This document shows, one piece after another, positions 38,798 to 50,700 of a stretch of DNA of 64,000 nucleotides (within the stretch, counting starts at the first letter, position 1; each line of letters starts with the position of its first letter). The stretch comes from Symbiodinium natans (lineage: Eukaryota; Sar; Dinophyceae; Suessiales; Symbiodiniaceae): the NCBI GenBank assembly GCA_905221605.1, contig CAJNDS010001879.1:181791-245790 (forward strand), in the 5' to 3' direction. Under the pieces are notes generated by a model that saw nothing but the letters and a program-made list of their open reading frames with translations, made no database searches and was not told where the DNA came from. Position numbers and translations under genes: made by a program.

Positions 38798-41700
38798 CCC
38801 ACGGGAACATAGGCACCCAGGCCGGTCCCCGACTGTAGCAGGTCGACAGAGGCTCATCGTTCCTTCAGGTCTACGGCTATCATCTATCTCTTGTAGACTT
38901 GGTAGCCCAGTGGTACTCCTTTGCCCTTCTGTCGGTTCCAAGGTTCCCTTATCAACTAACCAACCCCAAAAAAGGGAAACCTAACCCTAAACCCTAAACC
39001 CTAAACCCTAAACCCTAAACCCTAAACCCTAAACCCTAAACCCTAAACCCTAAGACACGGTTACCGGGCTACCAAGTAGAACTGTACAAGTCCACTTGCA
39101 TGCCGACCCAAGGTGCCATCCCCCCGAAGGCTCTTGGGGACATTTAAGGTTTTGTACGGTTTAGGGTTTAGGGTTTAGGGTTTAGGGTTTAGGGTTTAGG
39201 GTTTAGGGTTTAGGGTTTAGGGTTTAGGGTTTAGGGTTTAGGGTTTAGGGCGCATATTGGGCTCAAAGACCATGGCACAGAAGGCCACGCATATCATCAC
39301 AAAAGGGCTGGAGCCCTACACCTCGTAGGTAGGACTTCAACCACCCCTCTGTTGCCGAACCTACAGCGAACCCTAAACCCTAAACCCTAAACCCTAAATC
39401 CTAAATCCTAAACCCTAAACCCTAAACCCAAACCCAAATTAAGGCCTTTAAGCAAGGTTGCTTTGCTACCTGGCGCTCCGCAAGAAGCTCGATACGGAGT
39501 CGGCTACCTGGGCTTCATAGTCGGCATAAATGACTCCAAGAACCCGTTTGGAGTTTTTTTTTGCCCAGTAACCCTAAACCCTAAACCCTAAATCCTGGTG
39601 CACCATGATTGTGGTACCCCTGGTCATGAATCATGTTTGGGTAGGGATGGTTGAAATCAGTTCAGGGCTGGGGTGTTTAGGGCTTAGATGTTTGGCTGTT
39701 GAGTTTAAGCTCGGGATGGCTGAAGGTTTTTGGTTTAGGGCTTAGGTTGGTATGTTGCCCCTTCACACTAACAGTCCCTAAGACTGGATACAGTACCCCC
39801 CTCCCCCTCCCCCGCCCGCATTATAATCCCCTAAACCCTAAACCCTAAACCCTAAACCCTAAACCCTAAACCCTAAACCCTAAACCCTGAACCCTGAACC
39901 CTGAACCCCGAACCCTGAACCCTAAACCCTAAACCCTAAACCCTAAACCCTAAACCCTAAACCCTAAACCCTAAACCCTAAACCCTAAACCCTAAACCCT
40001 AAACCCAAACCCTAAACCCTAAACCTGATTAAGGAGCTGTTAGTATAAGGGGGAACATCCCAAGGTTTAGGGCTTACTTGTGGCTGAGAGGGCCTGGCCA
40101 TGTGTTGCATCCCGGAGCCTCGGGTTCTTCGCTCAGCAGGGCTTAGGGTTTAGGGTTTAGGGTTCAGGGTTTAGGGTTTAGGGTTTAGGGTTTAGGGTTT
40201 AGGGTTTAGGGTTTGGGTTTTGGGGTTTGGGGTTTAGGGTTTAGGGTCTATCCCCAACTCCTAGCAGCCTCTTTGATCTGACTTCTCATTCATGAGGCCC
40301 CTTTCTGTTGTACCTTTGGGTTGTGCACCGGAAGGCAGCTGGGATCTTCAAGCTGGAGGATCAGTGGATCACAAAGTTTACAATTTCGTGCAGCCACGAA
40401 ACTTGGCCCAATGCAGAAGTTGCTTCCGGGCTGGGCCCTCCTGATCCGTGTATCCCCAACCCATGAACCTGCAAGTGCTGCGTTGCCAGGCGCAAACCAG
40501 AACCCCTTACTAGCCCTCGAGGCCCTTTGAACTTTTGAAAGGGAAGCCTCTCGCTCTCTCTCTCTCTCTCTCGCTCTCTCTCGCGCTCTCTCTCTCTCTC
40601 TCTTTCTCTTTCTCTCCCTCCCTCTCTCTCTCTCTCCCTTTCTCTATATATCTATACTACACATTATATTTCAATATATACATATAAAATGTTTATGTAC
40701 ATGTACAATACATACAATGAAGAATATCTATCTATATGTCTATACATATATTCAGATTAGATAGACATATTTTTAAATATTTTATTTCAGCAGCTCTCGC
40801 TTGGGGCAAGCAGCCTGAGCCTAGGATTTCTGCGGGACTTTGTTGCACTAAGGACTCTGTGGTTTTGGGGTTTGGGGTTTAGGGTTGAGGTTGAGGGTAA
40901 CCCCTAATCTCAAAATCCCAAACCCCCTATACTCCCAAACCCTGAGCCCTAAACCCGAAACCCTAAACCCAAAACCCCTAAACCCCAAACCCTAAAACCT
41001 AAACCCTAAATCACCTTAAGCCCTTTTAAGGACGGCAAGCACTGGTCGCCCTTCACTTGTGCGGGCGACTCCGACAAGCCAAAGGCCAGATGGGTCGAGT
41101 CTGGTTGTTTAGGGTTCAGGGTTTAGGGTTTGGGGTTTAGGGTTTAGGGTTTAGGGTGTAGGGTTTAGGGTTTAGGGTTTAGGTGAACGAGCAGAAAGCC
41201 CGTGATTTGAAAGGCCGCCATCGCTAGCACAAAAGGGCACTGTGCAACGTGAAGAGAAGAACCCCTCCACCTTTTCGGGTTCAGGGTTGAGGGGCCCCAA
41301 GTTCTACTAGTAGCGCGCATAGGGCGTTACCTTAGAGACATGAGTCGCTGCAGAAAGGCTGGGTTGCAGGTAAAGCCTTGTATGCCAGCTCATTCACCGG
41401 GCCTCCGGCTATGGAGCTCCCTAAACCCTCAACCCTCAACCTCAACACCCTAACAGCATCCAGGGCTCCTCTCTAACCAGAAGCGACCCTAGAATGCCTC
41501 AGAGCACCAACAACCCTAAACCCGAAACCCTGAACCCTAAACCCAAAACCCTAAACCCTAAACCCTACACCCCAAGCAGGTGCGACTCTTCGAGGGACCG
41601 GAGAATGCTAGCCAGGCGGGCTCAGGGGTGTAGGGGTTTCACTTGTCAGGGATATAAGGAGGGACCCCTAGAAGGGATCTTATTCTTGGTTTGGGGTTTA

Positions 41701-44700
41701 GGGTTTAGGGTTTAGGGTTTAGGGTTTACGGTTTAGGGTTCTATAGAACCCCTTATATATACATACATAGCCATATAGGTACCTTATAAAGTCCCTATAA
41801 TATGCCCAAGCAGCCCTTACATTGCCCCTAAGGTCCCTCATAAGGGTCCCTCCTTTAGTCCCTTGACATGATCTTGATGGACTTTCGAGTATAGGTCGCC
41901 TTGCCAAGACTGTGGGGTGGTTTAAAGTACCTATTCCCAAATCAAAATGGGTAGCTATTCGGGTAGCTTTTAGGGGTCCGGTCCTTTTTTTTGTTTCCTC
42001 AGGGTGTCGTGCCATATAGGGGACCCAGAAAGGTACCCCAAATCTAGGGAACTGCCCAAATACCAATAAGTTAGTTTCCTTTTTTGTCAGAATTCAGGAT
42101 TTAAGGGGCCCTTGTCCTAGTGGTCTATCCCTTCTAAGGAAGTTTGTACAATCCCCACGTAAACATGAACATAAACTCTCAACCCTTGATGTTCAGGCGG
42201 GCAAAAATTTCAGGATCCTCCTATGATGTAGGGGAGATTCCTGAAAAGGGGTGTAGGGGTTTGGGGTTTAGGGCCTTAGGGGTTGAGTGGTTTGGGGGTT
42301 TGGGGGGTTACAGATCTTCGGGGTTTTGGGCTTTCTGAGAACCGAATCGTTCAGGTGCGCTACCACTCTCTCTGGGCCGCCGGGCTGTGGAAAGTCTGTT
42401 GAAGGTTTAGGGTTTTAAGGGCTTTTAGGACCTAGGGTTGAACTAGGGTTAAGGCAAGGTTTAGGGTAAGGGTGTTGTTCCAAGGGGGGCCAGGAGTTTT
42501 GAGTTACCGTTTACTATTCAGTACTTATACAAGACTCCAAGGAATATTAAACATGTTGTTTTCATGAAGGGAAGGGGCGTATAGCTTGGCATTTACAGGG
42601 GCTCAGGACGGCGGAGGGGTAGACCCTACACCCTGAAGTTTTGCCGTGGGTCTATGGGCCAGCACATTGAGTGACACGGAATCTACGAAAGAGGATGCCC
42701 CCCGGTCCTCCCCCTTTCAACCCCCTCGGACAATAAGGAGCAATGGTTTAGGGGTTTAGGCGCACAACAGCAATAATGGTGAACATCCGCAGGTTTAGAC
42801 CATCCTGGGTCCTCCCCCATCCTGATTTTCGTAACAACCCTAAACCCTAAGCTCTTGAGACAGACACGAGTCCCAGATTCCTGTTGGGCTTTCCGTGTTT
42901 CCACGGCCAGGGGGAGCCAGTTGAAGGAGGGTTACGGGTGTGAGAGATTCAGGGGCTCAGGGGTTTAGGGCTTTGAAATTCGGGGCTCTGGGTTGGGGCT
43001 TAGAACTGGGGTTGGGATGACCCTACACCCTAAATGAAAACCCCAAATCCAAAAACAAAAATCACCCCCTCCCTCCAAAAAAAGAGAGATAAACATAACC
43101 TACATACAAACAAAGCAGCAAAAAAAAAAAACAGCACAACAACACTTAAACAAAAGCTTAAACCCAGCCAAGGCCCCTGCCCAGAAGCCCTGCCGTCTGC
43201 TGCGGCTGACCCCGGTGGAGTGGCAGGTGCATCCAGGCACACGCCGCAACGTTTCGGGGGTTCAGGGTTCAGGGTTCAGGGTTTAGGGTTTAGGGATTAG
43301 GGTTTAGGGTTTAGGGTTTAGGGTCTACTTGGAAGCCCTTTTGACTTAGTAAGTAGGGCTAGCAAGTTGGGCATGGCGGGGATACTAAGCAGACTTACAG
43401 TGACTTGCCTAAGTCAAAGGGCTAGTAAGGTTGGGGGTTAGGGTTTAGGGTTTGGGCTAGGTTTGCTGGAGGAGTCGATTTTGTATCAGGTTCCCATTGT
43501 TGCTTCACCGGTTCGTTGTGACATTTTGTAAACGGTACCTTAGTAGTAGAGTAGGTAAACCTTTTTGGGGTAATAGAACCCCCTTATAATCCCACAGGTT
43601 AACCTTTAGTTCCCCTAGGTACTGGGGTACTCCGCGGGAGCACAACCAGCAAGGAGTTGTTTGCAACTTTGGCAGATGGCAGTATGTGACGGAGTTCCAA
43701 TGGTCTGGCCTTATCCAAACCCTAAACCCTAGACCCTAAATCCTAAACCCTAAACCCTCCGGTGGCATGAGATCCTGACCTTCCGATGACTTGCCCTGAT
43801 AAGCACAGCGGGGGGTTCTTTCATCATGTTCTCTTTGTGGGTTTACCCGAACGAACCCTATGATCATAGGACCCCCCCAACACGGGTTTAGGGCTTAGGG
43901 CTTAGGTTTTAGGGTAAAGCCCCTTTTTGGTTTAGGAGGATCATATTCAGGAATATTTTTCAGAGGGGTCTAGGGGAATATCAGGGTCCCTAAACCCTAA
44001 ACCCTAAACCCGAAGCCCTAAACCCTAAACCCTAAACCGTAAACCATACTAAGGGACCATGTACCTGTAACTACCCTTAGAGGTGCTGAAGGGTCGTATT
44101 TGAAGCTCTTGTCCTGAAGAGGTCTCCGATTGGAGGTGTACGGCTTCACGGAGGACCCTTTAGGGTTTAGGGTTTGGGGCGCACTGGCGAGGTTGCAGTA
44201 TGGACAGGGGCAACATATGCGGTTTCCTTAACATGATGGCTGCTAGTCATTCACGTAAGTTCCTGAATTGCCGGCAACCCAAGTTTTGTCAGCTGGTGGG
44301 CGTTAGGCGTCGCACTACGTGTTGTAGAACAACCCTAACCCTGCGCCCTAAACCCTAGTATGCCCAGTCGCGTAAGTAAACATAAACTTCTTCGTCGCTT
44401 CTTGAACCCAAAAGTTACCCTTCAGTTTTCCCTAGGGTGCATGTAGGGTTCAGGGCTTACGGCTTAGGGCTCCTGGCTTATCAAGGGATTAGGACTCGTA
44501 CCCCTCAGGTTGTGCCCCTAAGAGTTCCCCTTACTGTACTCCAAATATGGCCCTTATATCCCGTTTAGGATCTCTAAAAGAAGGGTCCAAGGTACTGGGA
44601 TTTTAAGAGGTAGAAGGAGGGATCCCTAGAAGGGACCCTAAATATCTCACTCCCCCTATACAATCCCTTATATATACCTTGTATAGTCCCGAAAATATAA

Positions 44701-47700
44701 AGAGCCGCAAAGCTCCTTTATACGGGTTCCCCCTAAACCCTAAACCAACAACCCTGAACCCTAAACCAACCCTAAACCCTAACTTTCGTCCCTTGAGGTT
44801 TAGGATCCAGTCCTCCTTGGCACCAGGCTCTGTGGCACAGGATGCCACATGGTACTTATCAACCACTTATAACGAACCCACGGAAAAGGCCCCTGAAGTG
44901 CCCTAAGATGGTGATAAGTACAGTTATGGGCACAGTGACCCGAAACCCTAAACCCTAAACCCTAAACCCTGTTATAATTGGTTAGCAAGTACATGACGAA
45001 ACTCGCAGGATGCCTCACAGCTGGCACCGGCCCTGAGCGACGGCGGCTGCAACTCGCCGGCAAGGGCTTTGGGGTTTAGGGGGCTTTAGGGTTCCAGGGC
45101 TTAGGGTTTAGGGTTTAGGGTTTCGTCTTTAGGGTTGAAGGCTTTAGGCCTTGAGGCTGCAGGGTGTCAGGGCTTTCGGGTTTTTGGGGTTTTAGGAGGG
45201 TTTTGGGGCTTTAGGGTTTTCAGGTTTTTAGGGTTTTTAGGGTTTTTGGGGTTTTGAGGGTCTTGAGGGTTTTTAAGGTTTTTTTAGGGTTTTTAGGATT
45301 TTAGGATTTGAGGGTTTTATGGTTGAGGGTTTCGGGCTTTAACTTTTGCACGTGTTTTGGGTAGTTCCTCCCTTTTGCCCAAAATCAATATTCCCCAATA
45401 CACTATATTGGAGAATTTCTCATGAGGAGGATGTATGTAAGGCTTTCGGCTAATTTTGGTCGTGTGTGGAGTTGGAGCAGTTCCTGCAGACTAAAGTTAG
45501 ACTGCGTTGCCTCTTTGAGTGGCAGCTCCTGTGGGATAGGATTCCCTTGCCCTAAACCCTAAACCCTAAACCCTAAACCCTAAACCCTAAACCCTAAACC
45601 CTAAACCCTAAACCCTAAACCCTAAACCCTAAACCCTAAACCCTAAACCCTAAACCCTAAACCCTAAACCCTAAACCCTAAACCCTAAACCCTAAACCCT
45701 AAACCCTAAACCCTAAACCCTAAACCCTAAACCCTAAACCCTAAACCCTAAACCCTAAACCCTAAACCCTAAACCCTAAACCCTAAACCCTAAACCATAA
45801 CTTACGTGTAGGGAAGCTCCCATGCCCATCTCCATACCCTTTTCGTTCTTCGCACTCATCCCACCTCCCCCATAAGCACTGCAAGCCCTAAGAACCGAAA
45901 AACAAATCGCCCAGAAATTCCCCAGAGGCAGTAAGCCCTGTAAACCCAATAAACCGCCTAAACCCTGACTGCACCGCGTAGACCCTCACCCCTTTCGCCC
46001 CAAACCCAAAACCCTAAACCCACTCTACCCCTTCACCTTAAACACTAAACCCTCTCTGCCCACCTCTACCCCTGAACCCTAAGCCCTGAGCCCTCAGCCC
46101 TAAACCCTAAACCCTAAACCCTAAACCCTAAACCCTAAACCCTAAAACCCTAAAACCCTAAACCCTAAACTCACTCTAGCCCTTAACCCGAAGCCCTAAA
46201 CCCACACCCCAGGCAGGCTGGATGTCGTCCGGCGGCAGACAGGGCTGATGCAGGCCCCGGAGTCCTAGGGTCTGCTAGTTCTTGTTAGGGTTTTGGGTTT
46301 TGGGTTTTGGGTTTTGGTTTTAGGGTTTAGGGTTTAGGGTTTAGGGTTTAGGGTTTAGGGTTAGTAGTTTAAGAATTGATGGAAAGTATTTGCTGGTCAA
46401 GCCGCTGGAGAGCTTTATAGGAAAACCAACTCCTAAGCAGGGTTTGGGGTTAAAGGTTCAGGGTGGCTAGAGGAGCCAAGAAGCAAAAGGTTTCATCAGC
46501 CCTGATATCAGTTGTCTGCTGTATGGCCCTATACCCAGACGATTCTCCCGGCCACATCCCCAAAGTGTGACAAGACAATGAATGACTTCATGTTCAAAGG
46601 AAGAGTACAATTAAATAATGGATCTGGAGAAACTAGAAACCCCAAACCAAAAGAAGTGCATGTACATACTTAATAGGAATTCACTTTTCGATATTTATCT
46701 GAATCAGTCTCTGGACCACAGGAAAACTATAAGTCAATCCAACAAAAATGCTGCGCTATGAGAAAAGAAGTCCATGAGAAGTGAGCTCCAGCCCTACAAT
46801 AGGCATTAAAGCCTACAAAGATAACTAAACTTATGGCTATAGCAAAATGCGAAGAAGATTAAGAAGCTACTGTGACTTCAAAGTAAATCAAGTCTGATGT
46901 AACTTCTAAACGTCCAGATTTCCAAAATTCCAAATCATGCCGCTGAAAAGATGACAGGAGCATACCTAGCTTGCTGTTATCACAGCAGCTTTGGGGGCTT
47001 CTACGGAGTTTTCATGCGAGTTTCCATGCCTGTTGGCTGGGGGGTTTTGGCAGGGATCCGTGTTTAGGGTGATTTGGGTGCTGTGGCTGGGGACGTTTGA
47101 TAGTTGTTCCTGGTTATTGTCCAGGGCTTCGGGGAAATTGCACCTGAGATCCGGACAGTTTCGGGGCGCCGGTTCAATTTCCGCATCAACTTCTTTGTTT
47201 TAGCTCGCCTCCCTGGGGTGCCCGGGGGCCCCTAAACCTAAGCTCCAAACCCTGAACACCTGAACCCTAGACCAAACCCAAACCCTAAACCGCCCCTTCC
47301 CACCCCCCCCCCCCCCCCCCCCCCCGCCAGGCCCCCAAATCCCCCCAAATCCTCCAAATCCCCTGAACTCACCCAAATCCCCTAAAAAATCCCCAAAATC
47401 TCTACAATCCCCAAATCCTTCAGAACATCCCCTAACATCCGAAACCCAAACGCCCTAAACCCTAAACCCTAAACCCTAAACCCTAAACCCTAAACCCTAA
47501 ACCCTAAACCCTAAACCCTAACCCTAAACCCTAAACCCTAGACAACCCGAACGCCGTGCTGCCAGCGTTGCGTCTCCGCCGCTTCGGCTGCCGCCCTGGA
47601 CCGGTGGCACAAGGTGCCATCTGGGCATCAAGGGAGGGTTTAGGGTTTAGGGTTTAGGGTTTAGGGTTTAGGGTTTAGGGTTTAGGGTTTAGGGTTTAGG

Positions 47701-50700
47701 GTTTAGGGTTTAGGGTTTGGGTTTAGGGTTTAGGGTTTAGGGTTTAGGGTTTAGGGTTTCGGGTTTCGGGTTTAGGGTTTAGGGTTTAGGGTTTAGGGTT
47801 TAGGGTTTAGGGTTTAGGGTTTAGGGAGGTTTAGGGATGTTTAGGGTTTAGTGTTTAGTGTTTAGAGTTTAGCGTTTAGGGTTTAGGGTTTAGGGTTCAA
47901 TTTAGGGCTTAGGGTTTAGGGTTTAGGGCTTAGGGTTTAGGGTTTAGGGTTTATAATTTAGGGTTAATGAAGGGTTGGGGTGTTCCCCCTCAAACTAACA
48001 GTCCTTAGTAGGGATTATCATAAGGGGCACTGTAATTCCTCTTAAGGACTGTTGGTATAAGGGGGGAATATCCCAGTGCTTGAGGTGTAAAGCTTAAGGT
48101 TTAAATCTTTGGGCTCATTGGGGTTGAGGGTTTGGGTTTTTTGGGGAAGATGCTTATGGGATTGATCATGGCTGTTGGGCTTGCTTATGGTTGTAGTCCT
48201 AGGCCAGAGCCCGCATGGGTTTGCGCTGTGACTGTGCACTTAAACCCCCAAACCCTGAACCTTAAACCTTAAACCCTAAATCCTAAACCCTAAACCCAAA
48301 ACCCGGTGAAACAAAGCAGAGCTCCATTCCCGCAGTCTCAGGCAGGCTCACCAAGGTTTCCCGTCTAGATAACAGGGGTCAAGTTTTGGGATGTTCCCCC
48401 TCATACCAGCAGTCCTTGCCAGGGATTTTTCTAGGGGCTGGGGGGGGGGGGGGGGGTACTAGAATCTCCAATCAGGACTGTTAGTAGTCAAGTTTGGAAT
48501 CTGTCGTTTTTTCGACGGTCCGCGAACGGGGGTCAGTGTTTCTGCAAAATCCAGGGTGTACTCAAGCAATCTCTACACCGACCTGATTGGTCAACGGTTC
48601 AACAGCTGACAAAATTGGAAAGTTTGGATCTTCTCTTTGCGAGAGTGTACGATCACCTATCCTAAACGTACTAGAACTCAAGCCCCTGCGCCCTAAGTAC
48701 TAAGCCCTCAACCCCAATTCCTAAGCCCTTAACCCTGTTAGAGCCACCTAGGACCGAACTCATCTTCCCAAAGACACCTGCTTGAAGGTTCCTGGTTCAT
48801 GGGTAGCTTTATGCAATACCCTTACAAGGCGGCCCCGAACAGGGAGGGTACCCAAAAAGGGACCATAATTTTGAGAGCTGACTTTTGGGGTACAGGGTTT
48901 TAGTTTTCGGGTTCGGGGTTCAGGTTATAACGCTGGGTCAGGAATCCCTTCATCTGCTATTTGCTTAAGAACCGCCCCCCGCCCCCCCAAGCCCCTACGT
49001 TGCCCTTATAAGGAAGAACATGTTTCTCGTTTTGCGTTGATTTTTTTTTTTGGGGGGGGGGAAGGGGGGGGTTCTCAAGCAAGTAGTGCAAATAGTCGTC
49101 ATGCAGGCGCAGAAGGCGGAAGAAGAGCGGAGTCTCTTGGAAGCAGGGAGAGTGCGAAGGACTGGAAGCGAAGCATGCTACTTGTGGGCCGAGGCTTTAG
49201 GGCCTTAGGGTTTAGGGTTTAGAGGTTTAGGGTTTAGGGTTTAGGGTTCAGGGTGTAGGGTTTAGGTTTAGGCCAAACCCCTAACCCCTAACCCCAAACA
49301 CCAAACACCAAACACACCAAACCCCAAACCAAAAGCACTATTAAACGCAAACCCGTCAAACTCTCAAATCTCCAAAGACCCAAGCCCTCAAACCCCCAAA
49401 ACCACCAGGTCCCAAACCCCCAAACCCTGAAAACCTCAAGCCCCAAACAAAGCCCCCCAAAAAAAACCTCTAAACCCCAAAACCTCCCCAAGCCCTAAAC
49501 CCTAAACCCTAAACCCTACACCCAAAACCCAAAACCCTGCTTCATCCTTTCAATACGAAACTCCCTTTATTGGATTGCCCCTTTCAGCTTGGTGAGCCAT
49601 CTGAAGTTTGGAAATCAGCTAGGACGGCGCACAGACAGGCTCGATGGCGACCTCTGTATGTATATCTTAGTCGTTACCGTAGTGGCTCCACAAGTCGACT
49701 TCCGGATCATCGGATGTGCGCGATGTCTTGCATAAACCCTAAACCCTAAACCCTAAACCCTAAACCCTAAACCCTAAACCCTAAACCCTAAACCCTAAAC
49801 CCTAAACCCTAAACCCTAAACCCTACTAAACCCCTCAAAACCTCCCCCCCACACGCGAGGTCAGCAGGCCCTGGCCGCCAAGTCCCAGGTCGAACAGCAA
49901 CTCCAGGAGCTGTTTCGGATTTAGGGTTTAGGGTTTAGGGTTTAGGGTTTAGGGTTTAGGGTTTAGGGTTTAGGGTTTAGGGTTTAGGGCTTGGCGAGGT
50001 TTTGGGCTTAGGGTGTTTAGGGTTCAGGGTTGAGGGTTTAGGGTGTTGATCAGGTTTAGCATTTAGGGTTTAGGGCTTAGGGGGGGGAGGGGGGGGGCGG
50101 GTTTGGGGGCTTCGCATCCGACATCGACCCTCCTTGAGCCCTCTTAGGTTTGGGCTTGTTTGTTTTGATCTTTGTTGCTTCTAGGATGACAGGATTGTAG
50201 GATTGCAGGATTATAGGATTATAGGATTATAGGATTACAGGATTACAGGATTATAGGATTATTAGAATTTGTGTTGGGGTGGATGTTTCCTTGATCTGAG
50301 GGGTGGAGCTTACTCAGAGGGTCTCTGCGTGCTGAGCGCACTTGTCTTTGGATGCTTGAGCTTTGCACTCTGCCACCCCCCAAGTATTCTGAATTCGGGT
50401 TTAGGGTTCTATATCCCCTCCTCAGGAAAGCCGGGCTGGGGGGAGGGGGGGGGGGGAGGCTCATTTCAGCTGATGCATCGTGATTAACGCCCTTGATACA
50501 ACCATTCACCCCTCAAACGCTTCCAAACGATCACTTGAAGCCCTTTCAGAGCGAAAGCGAAACCTTGTGCTTCTTTCTGAAGGATGCGCTGAAGCAGTAA
50601 CTCGGCTTCAACGGAGCGCATTTTGCAGTGCTTTAGGGTTCAGGGTCCAAGCCCTATAAACTTGAAAAGCCCTCAACTCCTCAACCCCTAAACCCATCGG

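Noticed and set aside
49288-49491. Minus-strand 67-codon Trp/Gly/Phe-rich protein
   Set aside because: It is the complement of degenerate CCAAACCCC repeats, which translate to Gly-Leu-Trp-Phe runs. Many similar GFRV/GLGF tails across the window have the same origin.
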